Positions 40,628 through 49,231 of a DNA stretch of 64,000 bases are shown here, piece after piece. Position 1 is the first letter of the stretch; every line of letters starts with the position of its first letter. The stretch spans positions 1 through 64,000 of the forward strand of contig NZ_SNTY01000025.1 in the NCBI RefSeq assembly GCF_004377485.1, in the 5' to 3' direction. The translations under genes were made by a program, and so were the position numbers. The DNA comes from Alkanindiges illinoisensis. Lineage in GTDB: Bacteria; Pseudomonadota; Gammaproteobacteria; Pseudomonadales; Moraxellaceae. A model generated the notes under the pieces. It was not told the origin of the DNA. It did no database searches and saw only the letters and a program-made list of their open reading frames with translations.

Positions 40628-41746
40628 TCAGGTCATTTTTAAAATGGGCTTGACCACCTTGCCGCTAAAGCTGTCACGAATAGCATCATTGATCTTTTTA
40701 AATGGATAAAACTTGACCAGTTTTTCCAGCGGGAATTTGCCTTGTTCATGCAATTGCATGATGTGCTGATGCGTATCGGGCGTTTTGCCACCGCCGCCCA
40801 CAATGCCAATTAATCGTTTGCCATTTAGGGTATCGGCATGATCCAGCTTAAACGTCTGCAAGGGCGAGCCGCCACCCACCATGCCACAGACGCCCAGAAT
40901 TCCCAGGGACTCCATGGCAGCAGGCACCATCTTACCGCCCAGCGTACAATCCAGACTGTAATCCAGCCGGTTTTTGGTCAGCAACCGGATCTTGGCCGCA
41001 ATGGCTTCTTTTTCCGATTTAAACACATGGGTAGCACCCAGTTTCTTGGCTAGTTTTAAGCGGTTACTGTTGGGATCAACCACAATAATGGTTTCACATT
41101 CGCGCACCACTGCTGCCATCACTGCCGCCAGTCCGGTAGAACCACCGCCAAAAATGGCAATGCTGCTGCCCGCTTGTGGCTGCAATTCATTAAGCACCGC
41201 GCCTGCCCCAGTAGTAATACTGCACCCGAGTGGCCCCATCAAATCCAGATCAATGCTGTCAGGCACTTTAATCAGGTTGCGCTCCAGCGTAATGGCATGG
41301 GTTGACCAACTGGATTGCTGAAAAAAATTGCCATACAACTTATCGCCATTGGCTTTTCTAATCGCATGTGAACCATCCAGCCGCTGGAAACCAAACGATA
41401 ACGGGCCTGCCAGCTCACAATAGCGGGGCTGGTCGCGCAGGCAATTGCGGCATTTGCCACAGGAAGGAAAACTAATGATGACACGATCACCAACTTTAAA
41501 CTGGCTTACCTTGCTGCCTATGGCTTCAATGATGCCTGCGCCTTCATGCCCCAGTACACAGGGTTTACCTGTGGGCAAGTCACCATTGAGAACTTCATGG
41601 TCAGTGCCACAAATCCCGCAACTGCTGATCTTGACCAGTACTTCATACGCTTGTGGTTCATCCAGTTCAATTTTGGCTAGCTTCACTTTGGGATAGCGCG
41701 ACAGGGAAACCAGTGAACGCTCAAACAGGGCTGCTGTTGCACGCAT
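40628..41746 (-). CDS. Zinc-dependent alcohol dehydrogenase (aryl/benzyl alcohol type)
   Basis: Medium-chain NAD(P)-dependent alcohol dehydrogenase of about 372 residues. Catalytic zinc ligands lie in SSCGICGTDH and GHEGAGII. The structural zinc site with four cysteines is intact (CGKCRNCLRDQPRYC). The Rossmann motif reads IFGGGSTGLAAV and an acidic residue (VVDPNSNR) favours NAD. Overall it resembles AreB/XylB-type aryl alcohol dehydrogenases, but substrate range is broad in this group. The frame extends to ATG 41773. I prefer the third methionine, ATG 41746 (MRATAALFE), the usual family N-terminus, with GGA 8 nt upstream. Confidence 0.85.
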   Translation of the reverse strand: MRATAALFERSLVSLSRYPKVKLAKIELDEPQAYEVLVKISSCGICGTDHEVLNGDLPTGKPCVLGHEGAGIIEAIGSKVSQFKVGDRVIISFPSCGKCRNCLRDQPRYCELAGPLSFGFQRLDGSHAIRKANGDKLYGNFFQQSSWSTHAITLERNLIKVPDSIDLDLMGPLGCSITTGAGAVLNELQPQAGSSIAIFGGGSTGLAAVMAAVVRECETIIVVDPNSNRLKLAKKLGATHVFKSEKEAIAAKIRLLTKNRLDYSLDCTLGGKMVPAAMESLGILGVCGMVGGGSPLQTFKLDHADTLNGKRLIGIVGGGGKTPDTHQHIMQLHEQGKFPLEKLVKFYPFKKINDAIRDSFSGKVVKPILKMT

Positions 41747-41861
41747 GATCATTATCCAATGTGTTCGTTGCATGCCAGTGTTCCATCAAGACCACATTAG
41801 ATAAGTAGATTTTCTGTACAGTTGCTGTGCATAAATTTTAAACAATTTTCATTTAATAATT

Positions 41862-41908
41862 AATTTAACCCGGGTAATATTTCTTATTTACTTTTATCCG
41901 GGTAAATT
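41862..41908. promoter_or_regulatory. Dyad operator candidate between the dehydrogenase and DUF2239 genes
   Basis: AATTTA-A-CCCGG (41862-41873) and its inverted copy CCGGGTAAATT (41898-41908) flank 24 bp of AT-rich DNA, about 35-80 bp before the DUF2239 start. The arms agree except for one inserted base. A dimeric regulator could bind both arms. No regulator gene is adjacent. Confidence 0.4.
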
Positions 41909-41941
41909 AGACAAGACTCCTCAAAATTTAACGAGAACAAT

Positions 41942-42550
41942 ATGAATACTTTAACCCATTGGACTGCTTTTCAAGACCATCAGCAATTTGCCAGTGGTGA
42001 TCCCTGGGATGTAGCTATAGCAGTAAGTGATGCCCTGCAACAGCAGCCGGGTCAGAATATTTATATTTTTGATGATCAAACGGGGCGCATGGTCGATATT
42101 GACTTAACCATTAGCCCTTTTGCCCTCATGGCTCAACTGCAAACCCAGTATGCGGTTAATGAAACAACAGCACCCGAAACATTGCGTGGCGCAGGCAGGC
42201 CAAAGCTGGGCGTGGTAGCACGCGAAGTGACCCTGTTGCCCCGGCACTGGGAATGGTTAGCGACCCAGCCCAGTGGTGCATCAGCGACCTTGCGCAAACT
42301 GGTGGAACAGGCCCGCAAACAGGATCAGGCAACTGTTATAGTCAGACAGGCGCAGGAAGCCACAGACCGGTTTATGAATGCCATGCTTGGCAATGCACCC
42401 GGTTATGAAGCGGCAGCACGGGCATTGTATGCCGGCCAGAAAGAAGACTTCCTGCACTATACCGAGCAATGGCCAACCGACCTGCGTAACTATGTACAGC
42501 GTCTGGCTGAACCTGCATTTGGGGCAATTAAGGTTGAATCTGAACAATAA
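41942..42550 (+). CDS. DUF2239-family protein
   Basis: A 202-residue cytosolic protein. The central stretch GRPKLGVVAREVTLLPRHWE and then WLATQPSGASATLRKLVEQAR is the hallmark of the DUF2239 family, common in proteobacteria and of unknown function; this part looks like a ribbon-helix-helix or similar small DNA-binding element, which is inference. ACGAGAA lies before the ATG. It stands alone on the plus strand, 141 nt before the AidB-like gene. Confidence 0.78.
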   Translation: MNTLTHWTAFQDHQQFASGDPWDVAIAVSDALQQQPGQNIYIFDDQTGRMVDIDLTISPFALMAQLQTQYAVNETTAPETLRGAGRPKLGVVAREVTLLPRHWEWLATQPSGASATLRKLVEQARKQDQATVIVRQAQEATDRFMNAMLGNAPGYEAAARALYAGQKEDFLHYTEQWPTDLRNYVQRLAEPAFGAIKVESEQ

Positions 42551-42691
42551 ATCTTATGAATTTAATCTTATGAATAATGTGCGTAATCTGGCTGACTGTC
42601 TGGTCAATGGCAGTTTTTGCCACTGGGTTTAACATGGCCTTGGCTTAGGCTTGACCAATATTGAATGATAGAAAGTCAGTAACAAGTCTTC

Positions 42692-44443
42692 ATGAGGCCC
42701 ATGATGAATCCACCAAACCCGACTTTAACCACTCCGGCATCCGGGTCAAACCAGCCAGTTGCTTACCCCTGTGCGAGTGCCCAATCCCCGGCGCAGGCTG
42801 AAACTCATCCCGTGTTCAATGTGTCGTCTGAGTTGGGTGACATCAACCTGTTTGACAGTGATCCGGCTTTGCAGGAAGCTGTACAGCGTGAAGGTGCAGG
42901 CTGGGCCATTGATGATTTAAAACAGTTTGGCGCACTGACGGGTTCGCGTGATTATTTGTACTTAGGTTATCTGGCCAATAAATACAAGCCGGAGCTGGAT
43001 ACGCATGACCGATTTGGTCATCGTGTGGATGTGGTGCATTATCATCCGGCTTATCATGAACTGATGCGTAGCGCCTTTGCCAATCAGTTGCATTCCCTGC
43101 CCTGGGTTAATCCGGTAGCAGGTGCACACGTGGCACGGGCTGCCAAATTTTTAATACAGGCTCAGGTGGAAGCAGGCCATATTTGCCCTACTACCATGAC
43201 TTTCGCCTGTATTCCCAGCATCCGTAGCACGCCCAAACTGGTGGCACTGTGGCAGGATAAAATTCTAAGCCCGCAATATGATCCGCGAAATTTACCAGCC
43301 AGCCAGAAAAACGGCCTGACAGTAGGCATGGGCATGACCGAAAAACAGGGCGGTTCCGATGTGCGTGCCAACACCACCGTTGCTGTGCCAGTTCACCAGC
43401 GTGGGCCGGGTGAAGGTTATGAAATTACCGGGCATAAATGGTTTTTATCAGCACCCATGTGTGATCTGTTTCTGGTATTGGCTAAAACTGATGCCGGGGT
43501 GTCGTGCTTTTTAGTGCCACGCTGGCGGCCAGATGGCAGCAAAAATAGCCTGCAGGTGATCCGCCTGAAAAATAAAATGGGCAATGTGTCCAATGCTTCC
43601 AGCGAAGTGGAGTTCCGCGGTGCATTTGGCTGGCTGGTGGGCGAGGAAAGCCGTGGTGTTGCCACCATCATTGAAATGGTGAGTTTAACCCGCTTTGACT
43701 GTATGACCGGTTCAACCGCCATTATGCGCATGGGATTGATTCAGGCGATTCACCACTGCCAGCAACGGGCAGTGTTTGGCAAAAAACTGATTGCTCAGCC
43801 ACTAATGCAAAACCTGCTGGCTGATCTGGCGCTGGAATATGAAGGGGCATTGGCCCTAACCATGCGTATGGCCCGCGCGCTGGATCAAAAACAACTGGAT
43901 ACAGACAACCAGCATGAAAACCTGCTGGCACGCATTGCCACCGCCATTGGCAAATACTGGATTTGCAAGCGCACGCCGAACCATAGCTATGAAGCCATGG
44001 AAGTGATTGGCGGCAGTGGTGTGATGGAAGACAGCCCCATGCCACGCCTGTACCGTGAAGCTGTTATTAATACCATCTGGGAAGGTTCAGGTAATGTGCA
44101 ATGTCTGGATGTGCTGCGTGCCATGACCAAAACCCCGGCCACCGTGGAGGCTTATTTTAAGGAAGTCAGCTTGGCCCTGGGCAAACATGCCCTGTTTGAT
44201 CAGGCCGTTGAGCGCTTGCAGGCAGAATTTCAAAATAGGGAAAATCTCGAGTTTCGCGCCCGCAATGTGGTCGACCAGCTGGCAGTGGTGTTGCAGGCAG
44301 CCTTATTGCTCCAGCATGCCCCGGATTATGTAGCCACTGCATTTTGTCTGTCGCGTCTGGGTCAGCAAGGTATGCATAATTATGGCAGCCTGCCAGTAGA
44401 AGTAGATGCCACAGCCATTATTCAACGCACTTATCAGGTTTAA
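42692..44443 (+). CDS. AidB-like acyl-CoA dehydrogenase
   Basis: A 583-residue flavoprotein of the acyl-CoA dehydrogenase superfamily. The MTEKQGGSDVRANTT motif and the C-terminal text around GGSGVMEDSPMPRLYREAVINTIWEGSGNVQCLDVLR are those of AidB, which E. coli makes in the adaptive response to alkylation. Length is slightly above AidB (541) because of a Pro/Ser/Thr/Ala-rich N-terminal extension of about 40 residues. ATG 42692 or ATG 42701 could be the start. Substrate is unknown, and AidB itself has isovaleryl-CoA dehydrogenase activity and binds DNA. It ends at a terminator shared with the polysaccharide cluster. Confidence 0.85.
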   Translation: MRPMMNPPNPTLTTPASGSNQPVAYPCASAQSPAQAETHPVFNVSSELGDINLFDSDPALQEAVQREGAGWAIDDLKQFGALTGSRDYLYLGYLANKYKPELDTHDRFGHRVDVVHYHPAYHELMRSAFANQLHSLPWVNPVAGAHVARAAKFLIQAQVEAGHICPTTMTFACIPSIRSTPKLVALWQDKILSPQYDPRNLPASQKNGLTVGMGMTEKQGGSDVRANTTVAVPVHQRGPGEGYEITGHKWFLSAPMCDLFLVLAKTDAGVSCFLVPRWRPDGSKNSLQVIRLKNKMGNVSNASSEVEFRGAFGWLVGEESRGVATIIEMVSLTRFDCMTGSTAIMRMGLIQAIHHCQQRAVFGKKLIAQPLMQNLLADLALEYEGALALTMRMARALDQKQLDTDNQHENLLARIATAIGKYWICKRTPNHSYEAMEVIGGSGVMEDSPMPRLYREAVINTIWEGSGNVQCLDVLRAMTKTPATVEAYFKEVSLALGKHALFDQAVERLQAEFQNRENLEFRARNVVDQLAVVLQAALLLQHAPDYVATAFCLSRLGQQGMHNYGSLPVEVDATAIIQRTYQV

Positions 44444-44484
44444 GTTCAATAGACAGTTTTAACTTCAATCAAATGCTGAAAAAC

Positions 44485-44513
44485 AAAAGCCCGAATCAAT
44501 CGGGCTTTTTGTT
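44485..44513. terminator. Bidirectional terminator between aidB-like gene and polysaccharide cluster
   Basis: A perfect 10-bp stem (44485-44494 with 44500-44509) with a 5-nt loop has T runs in both directions. It ends the AidB-like transcript from the left and the long capsule transcript from the right. Confidence 0.9.
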
Positions 44514-44530
44514 ATAGGTTGCTTGACCGG

Positions 44531-46462
44531 TCAGGCTGACTTGGGGCAATTGGCAATCAGCTGCTCAGGCTGTGAAAACACCTGACTGCGATGATAACCA
44601 TCCACATAATGCTCAAGCTGGGTCAGGATTTCATCCAGTCCATGCAGGTCACGGGCATTATTGGTAATCAGCTGCAACAGGGTTTCAACTTCCTCAAGGC
44701 CATACTGTTTTTCCACCGCACGCACAATCAGGCTATGCTCGGTGCGCTCACCATTGGCATCATCCAGCAGCAGCTCTTCATACAGTTTTTCGCCATTGCG
44801 CAGGCCGGAAAATACAATATCAATGTCGCCATGCTCGGCTTCCGGCTCGCGTGGCGTCAGGCCGCTTAAAAAAATCATGCGCTTGGCCAGATCAACAATC
44901 TTAACCGGCTCACCCATGTCCAGCAAAAATACATCGCCACCCTTACCCATGGCACCGGCCTGAATCACCAGTTGCGCAGCTTCAGGAATGGTCATGAAAT
45001 AACGGGTCACTTCCGGATGGGTCACGGTAATGGGCAGGCCTTCGGCAATTTGCTTGCGGAACAGCGGCACCACAGACCCGGATGAGCCCAGTACATTACC
45101 AAAACGCACCAGACTAAACTGGGTTTTACAATCCGGCTGGGCAGCCAGAGCCTGACAGGCCAGCTCGGCAATCCGCTTGGAGGCGCCCATCACATTGGTC
45201 GGACGTACCGCCTTATCGGTTGAAATCAGTACAAAGGTCTCTACCCCGGAATTCTGGGCAGCTTTGGCACAGCGATAGGTGCCTACACTGTTATTCATCA
45301 GGCCTACAAAGGGATTCACCTCAACCAGCGGCACATGCTTGTACGCTGCTGCATGATACACTGTATCAACCTGATAATTTTGCATCAGCTGTTCCAGCTT
45401 GGCCTGATGCAGCACACTGCCCAGCGATGGAATAATGCATAAATCCGGTGCAGCAGCTTTTAACTCCTGCTCAATGGCATACAGCGCATATTCCGACAGT
45501 TCCAGCAGGATCAATAGCTTCGGGTTAAGCTTAATAATCTGACGGCACAATTCACTGCCAATTGATCCGCCAGCACCCGTCACCATGACCACTTTTTGCT
45601 CAATATTGGCCTTAAGAAAATGTGGAATGGGTGGCACTGGGTCACGGCCCAGCAAATCCATGATATCCACTTCCTGAATATCAGAAATTTTCAGGCGGCC
45701 ATTCACCAGCTCTTCAATTGGCGGGACTGACTGGACTTTCACCATCAAAGGTTCCAGTTTTTCGATAATCTGGCGGCGCTCACTACGGGTAATGGATGGC
45801 AAGGCCAACAGTACCTTTTGTACCTGACGTTTGGGAATTACCCGAGCCAGCTCCTGACTGCTGTAAACCTTGACCCCAGCAATGCGTCCGCCAACCAGCA
45901 ACGGATCATCTTCCACAAAACCGACCACTCGCTTGTAGGCATGGTTTTTTAATGAATTGAATAAGGCAATGCCGGCTGACCCTGACCCATAGATCAGAAT
46001 ATTCTTGGTGGGCGTTAAAATAATTTGCCGGTGACGCAGCACAAAACGCGCCATAATCCGGCTAGTCCAGAGCCAGATAAACAGCAAAAACACATAGGGT
46101 AATGGTACTGAGCGCGGAATGTGCAGCAGCATGGAATTAATGCTGAAGATCACCAGACTGAGCAAAAACAGGCCCAGCAGCACGGATTTAAACAAATTCT
46201 CATTAAACGAACGTAGAATTTCCTGATACAGCCCACTGAGCACCAGAAACACGAAAGTGAGAGTATAAATAATTACCTGACTTTGTAGTGGCAGGTAATA
46301 GTCCAGCGACAATAAGCGTGCGGCCATCAGGAAATGCAGGATAAAGACCATGATGACCAGATCACTGGACATGATAATGAGCTGCTTTTGCCAGCGTGGC
46401 AAACTTGACAGGATTTTTAGCGTTCCACGTATCAGTTTGGTGGCAGGCATGAAATTATTCAC
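44531..46462 (-). CDS. WbpM/Gdr-like UDP-N-acetylglucosamine 4,6-dehydratase
   Basis: A membrane-bound nucleotide-sugar dehydratase of 643 residues. Four to five N-terminal hydrophobic helices are followed by two Rossmann-type regions: a CoA-binding-like one (IYGSGSAGIALFNSL) and the SDR core (VTGAGGSIGSELCRQI). The catalytic triad region shows the modified S-M-K type of the family (STDKAVRPTNVMGASKR). WbpM homologues convert UDP-GlcNAc to the 4-keto-6-deoxy sugar, the precursor of QuiNAc, FucNAc and bacillosamine. It is the last gene of the cluster. With the WbpV-like and WbpL-like genes it makes the same trio that ends Pseudomonas O-antigen loci. Confidence 0.9.
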   Translation of the reverse strand: MNNFMPATKLIRGTLKILSSLPRWQKQLIIMSSDLVIMVFILHFLMAARLLSLDYYLPLQSQVIIYTLTFVFLVLSGLYQEILRSFNENLFKSVLLGLFLLSLVIFSINSMLLHIPRSVPLPYVFLLFIWLWTSRIMARFVLRHRQIILTPTKNILIYGSGSAGIALFNSLKNHAYKRVVGFVEDDPLLVGGRIAGVKVYSSQELARVIPKRQVQKVLLALPSITRSERRQIIEKLEPLMVKVQSVPPIEELVNGRLKISDIQEVDIMDLLGRDPVPPIPHFLKANIEQKVVMVTGAGGSIGSELCRQIIKLNPKLLILLELSEYALYAIEQELKAAAPDLCIIPSLGSVLHQAKLEQLMQNYQVDTVYHAAAYKHVPLVEVNPFVGLMNNSVGTYRCAKAAQNSGVETFVLISTDKAVRPTNVMGASKRIAELACQALAAQPDCKTQFSLVRFGNVLGSSGSVVPLFRKQIAEGLPITVTHPEVTRYFMTIPEAAQLVIQAGAMGKGGDVFLLDMGEPVKIVDLAKRMIFLSGLTPREPEAEHGDIDIVFSGLRNGEKLYEELLLDDANGERTEHSLIVRAVEKQYGLEEVETLLQLITNNARDLHGLDEILTQLEHYVDGYHRSQVFSQPEQLIANCPKSA

Positions 46463-46583
46463 TCATCTTTTAAAAGTTCTACAATTCAAATCGTGCTATC
46501 TTTAAGTACTCGTCTGCACACTCAAACAACTTCTACAACGCACTATTTACACAACCACGTCTAGCCTAGCAGATTTACAATTA

Positions 46584-47129
46584 CTATCCATTATGAACTA
46601 TTGTTGAACCAACTTCCAAGGAGGAAAACTCAGCAATTCTAATATTTCCAGCCACTTTAACGCCAATACTTAAGTGTGCATACTCTTCGATTACTACGTC
46701 ATGATCTAGTATTACACCACTATTTAAGATACACCCTCTGTGAACCTGCACATCTGTCCCTAAAACACATCCGGCCATAATGGACACTCCTGCCTCAATT
46801 TTAACGCTTGGGCTAATTATCGCCTGAGGATGAATAATTGTTGCCAATGGTATACCCATTTCTGTCGACATCTCATGCCATCGCTTTCTAATCTGGTTAT
46901 TTCCTACAGCTGCAATGGCTTCACAATTCATCAGATCCATATTTTTTAAATGAGCAATATCAGAAATCACGAGATAATCATTCTTGTCCTTGAGCCTTGG
47001 CCACTGGTCATCAATAAAGCATATTTCTGCCCACTGTCCTGTCAGGGCTGCAACCTCAGCCAATGATTTTCCGTATCCACCTGCCCCGAGTATCAATAAC
47101 CTGTGTTTTTCCTTTCTAAGCATGAGCAT
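46584..47129 (-). CDS. PglD/NeuD-type sugar acetyltransferase, C-terminally short
   Basis: A 181-residue protein. The N-terminal Rossmann-like half (LLILGAGGYGKSLAEVA) and a left-handed beta-helix of hexapeptide repeats (HPQAIISPSVKIEAGVSIMAG ...) are those of PglD/NeuD/WeeI acetyltransferases. Relatives go on for another 30-40 residues of repeats and cap. Here the frame stops right after GSTIVHNG with TAG TAA, so the C-terminal coil is missing. The protein may be a decaying remnant. No PglE-type aminotransferase is present to supply an amino sugar, which agrees with loss of function. The start overlaps the stop of the WbpL-like gene. Confidence 0.75.
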   Translation of the reverse strand: MLMLRKEKHRLLILGAGGYGKSLAEVAALTGQWAEICFIDDQWPRLKDKNDYLVISDIAHLKNMDLMNCEAIAAVGNNQIRKRWHEMSTEMGIPLATIIHPQAIISPSVKIEAGVSIMAGCVLGTDVQVHRGCILNSGVILDHDVVIEEYAHLSIGVKVAGNIRIAEFSSLEVGSTIVHNG

Positions 47130-48138
47130 TACCTGCCCTGAATATCACTGCCAATACTACCAGCGGCAAATATGCGACTAACACGCCTAATTCTGGATAA
47201 GTATAATTTTTTATAGCCACCAAATAGGCTATCGGAAAGAGCCATATCACGTTTAATACCACCACACTCATGGTTACCAAGGTGTGACTCTTGAATCGAC
47301 GTGAAGCAATCTGATAGGTATGGCTACGGTGTGCATCATACATTTTATGCCCGTTAAGCACTCGACGGATTAATGTAAAGGTTGCATCTACAATAAAAAC
47401 ACCCAGACAGATCAGCCATGCACAAAATAAGGACAGGTCTACTTTTAACGCAATAAGTGCCAATATTCCAAGGATAAGGCCTAAAAAACCACTACAGGCA
47501 TCACCCATAAAAATTCTGGCTTTGGGAAAATTCCATAATAAAAAACCAAAGACACTGGCGGCCAGTAAGAAAAGTACCTGAGCATGTAAGTTCTGAGCTG
47601 TTATCAGGTAAATGATCGCAATGCTTAGTGTTGTTGTTATGGCCTCTACACTGGCAATTCCATTAATTCCATCCATGAAATTATATAAATTGAGAAGCCA
47701 TACCAGAAAAAGTACAGCAATAATATTGGTAAAAAAACCAAGTTCCAAACCGTTAAATGCCACGATCTCAGCAAATCCGCCAAGGCTTAGCACGACCCCA
47801 ATAGCAATTAAAAAATGGATAGCCAACCGCACTAAAGAGTTAATATGACCGTGGTCATCCAAAAATCCCAAAAGGGCAACTGCAAAACCTGCTCCAATTA
47901 AAGTAAGCCCGGATTGCAGCGGAAAAAAACCGTAAACCATCAGCACTGATAATGCTATCAAATAGCTGATTACAACGGCAACCCCACCTCCTCTTGGCGT
48001 GGGAATGCTATGGGAACTGCGCTCATTTGGCCTGTCTATAATATTCTTCTTTAAAGCATAATGGCGCATATAGGCGGTTAGCAAGAAAGTGGCCACAAAT
48101 ACACCAAAATACATTCCGTAAAAAAACATGTAGCTCAT
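47116..48138 (-). CDS. WbpL/WecA-family undecaprenyl-phosphate sugar-1-phosphate transferase
   Basis: A 340-residue polytopic membrane enzyme with about ten to eleven helices. It carries the family motifs: the cytosolic Asp pair (LLGFLDDHG), the Mg-site NLYNFMDGINGIA, and a C-terminal HRSHTYQ loop. It transfers a UDP-activated N-acetyl sugar phosphate to undecaprenyl phosphate and starts the repeat unit. The company of WbpV- and WbpM-like genes points to QuiNAc or FucNAc as first sugar. The second in-frame ATG (48129) is better spaced from an AGGA and may be the true start. Confidence 0.88.
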   Translation of the reverse strand: MSYMFFYGMYFGVFVATFLLTAYMRHYALKKNIIDRPNERSSHSIPTPRGGGVAVVISYLIALSVLMVYGFFPLQSGLTLIGAGFAVALLGFLDDHGHINSLVRLAIHFLIAIGVVLSLGGFAEIVAFNGLELGFFTNIIAVLFLVWLLNLYNFMDGINGIASVEAITTTLSIAIIYLITAQNLHAQVLFLLAASVFGFLLWNFPKARIFMGDACSGFLGLILGILALIALKVDLSLFCAWLICLGVFIVDATFTLIRRVLNGHKMYDAHRSHTYQIASRRFKSHTLVTMSVVVLNVIWLFPIAYLVAIKNYTYPELGVLVAYLPLVVLAVIFRAGNAHA

Positions 48139-48253
48139 CCTGAAATTGTTTCTTACTCTTGGCCTACATAACCTGTTTGCGCAAGGTCATACATTCAAGT
48201 CAAAATTTTATTAAAAAGATCGAACCTACTTTCAAATCTCTTAGGGCTAAGAT

Positions 48254-49090
48254 TCAGTACTTTCGTTTTCGACAAAAATCCAGATAATATACGCACTGAT
48301 ACAGCAAAGCATAAACGAAAAATGCAGAACACATCCCCTGCAAAAAGCCCACCATCACTTTGGCTATAAACAAATAGTTATCGCTAAACCATAGGTTGTG
48401 CCATTTTAACCCGGCTTGTAGTGCTGTAGCTAGTGAAGATGCGCCTAACAAGCTAACAATTAGCACTCTATGCCAACCTTTTAAAATAATTTTTTTACAC
48501 TTAAAGTTGGCGCTGCTTAAATTGCCCTGTTGTAGCCAACGCCATGCAAAAAATATTAAAAACAGTAAGCCCAGCACCGAGGTAGCGTATTGCAACAGCC
48601 GCGCTACAGGCATAAACCCTAAATAGCTTATATTTACAGGATGCTGCAGCCACAATACATGGCTGGCAATAAATCCATCAGGATGAGTAATTCCATCCCA
48701 TAATAAATGGGTGACAGTCCCCAGCAACAGGCCCAGAACAACTGTAAGCCAGAAAACAGCATATTTCCTGAATTTGATTGACCATTTGCTCAAGCTATCA
48801 CGCTGCATAGAATGTCTTACAAGATTACTTTCATGACATGGATGGATTAAGCTTAGTGCTGGCCGCTTCAATAGCCAGTACCACAGTATAAAAACGATTA
48901 ATCCCATCGGTAAGCAATAGGTTAATAATCCTGACGCCTGATGTGACTGATGGCTTATCGCTTCATTACTGCTCAGTACATAGGGTAAGTCTGGTAACAT
49001 GCTACCAATCAGTAAGGCATCAAAACTTACCCAACGGCGATAGGGGTAAAACGGTAGCACAGCAGCCATATGAGACAGTGTAAAAGCCAT
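48254..49090 (-). CDS. DUF4184-like integral membrane protein
   Basis: A 278-residue protein with six or so hydrophobic helices. The opening text (FTLSHMAAVLPFYPYRRWVSFDALLIGSMLPDLPY) is typical of DUF4184 family proteins, which share histidine and aspartate residues with metal-dependent membrane hydrolases; function is unknown. It interrupts the WbpV-WbpL-WbpM set and is flanked by 115- and 141-nt noncoding gaps, while most neighbours overlap. It may be a later insertion or a separate transcription unit and not a glycan gene. Confidence 0.7.
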   Translation of the reverse strand: MAFTLSHMAAVLPFYPYRRWVSFDALLIGSMLPDLPYVLSSNEAISHQSHQASGLLTYCLPMGLIVFILWYWLLKRPALSLIHPCHESNLVRHSMQRDSLSKWSIKFRKYAVFWLTVVLGLLLGTVTHLLWDGITHPDGFIASHVLWLQHPVNISYLGFMPVARLLQYATSVLGLLFLIFFAWRWLQQGNLSSANFKCKKIILKGWHRVLIVSLLGASSLATALQAGLKWHNLWFSDNYLFIAKVMVGFLQGMCSAFFVYALLYQCVYYLDFCRKRKY

Positions 49091-49231
49091 TTACTACACT
49101 ACTCTTGGGGTTGATGATTTGATGTCTAACATTTGATAAACTATAAGTTAAAATTAATAAATTAATCAGGCAAAAAATGAATACAGGTGTCGAAAAGTAA
49201 TACTATATATATTAATCCGGCCTTAATATCT

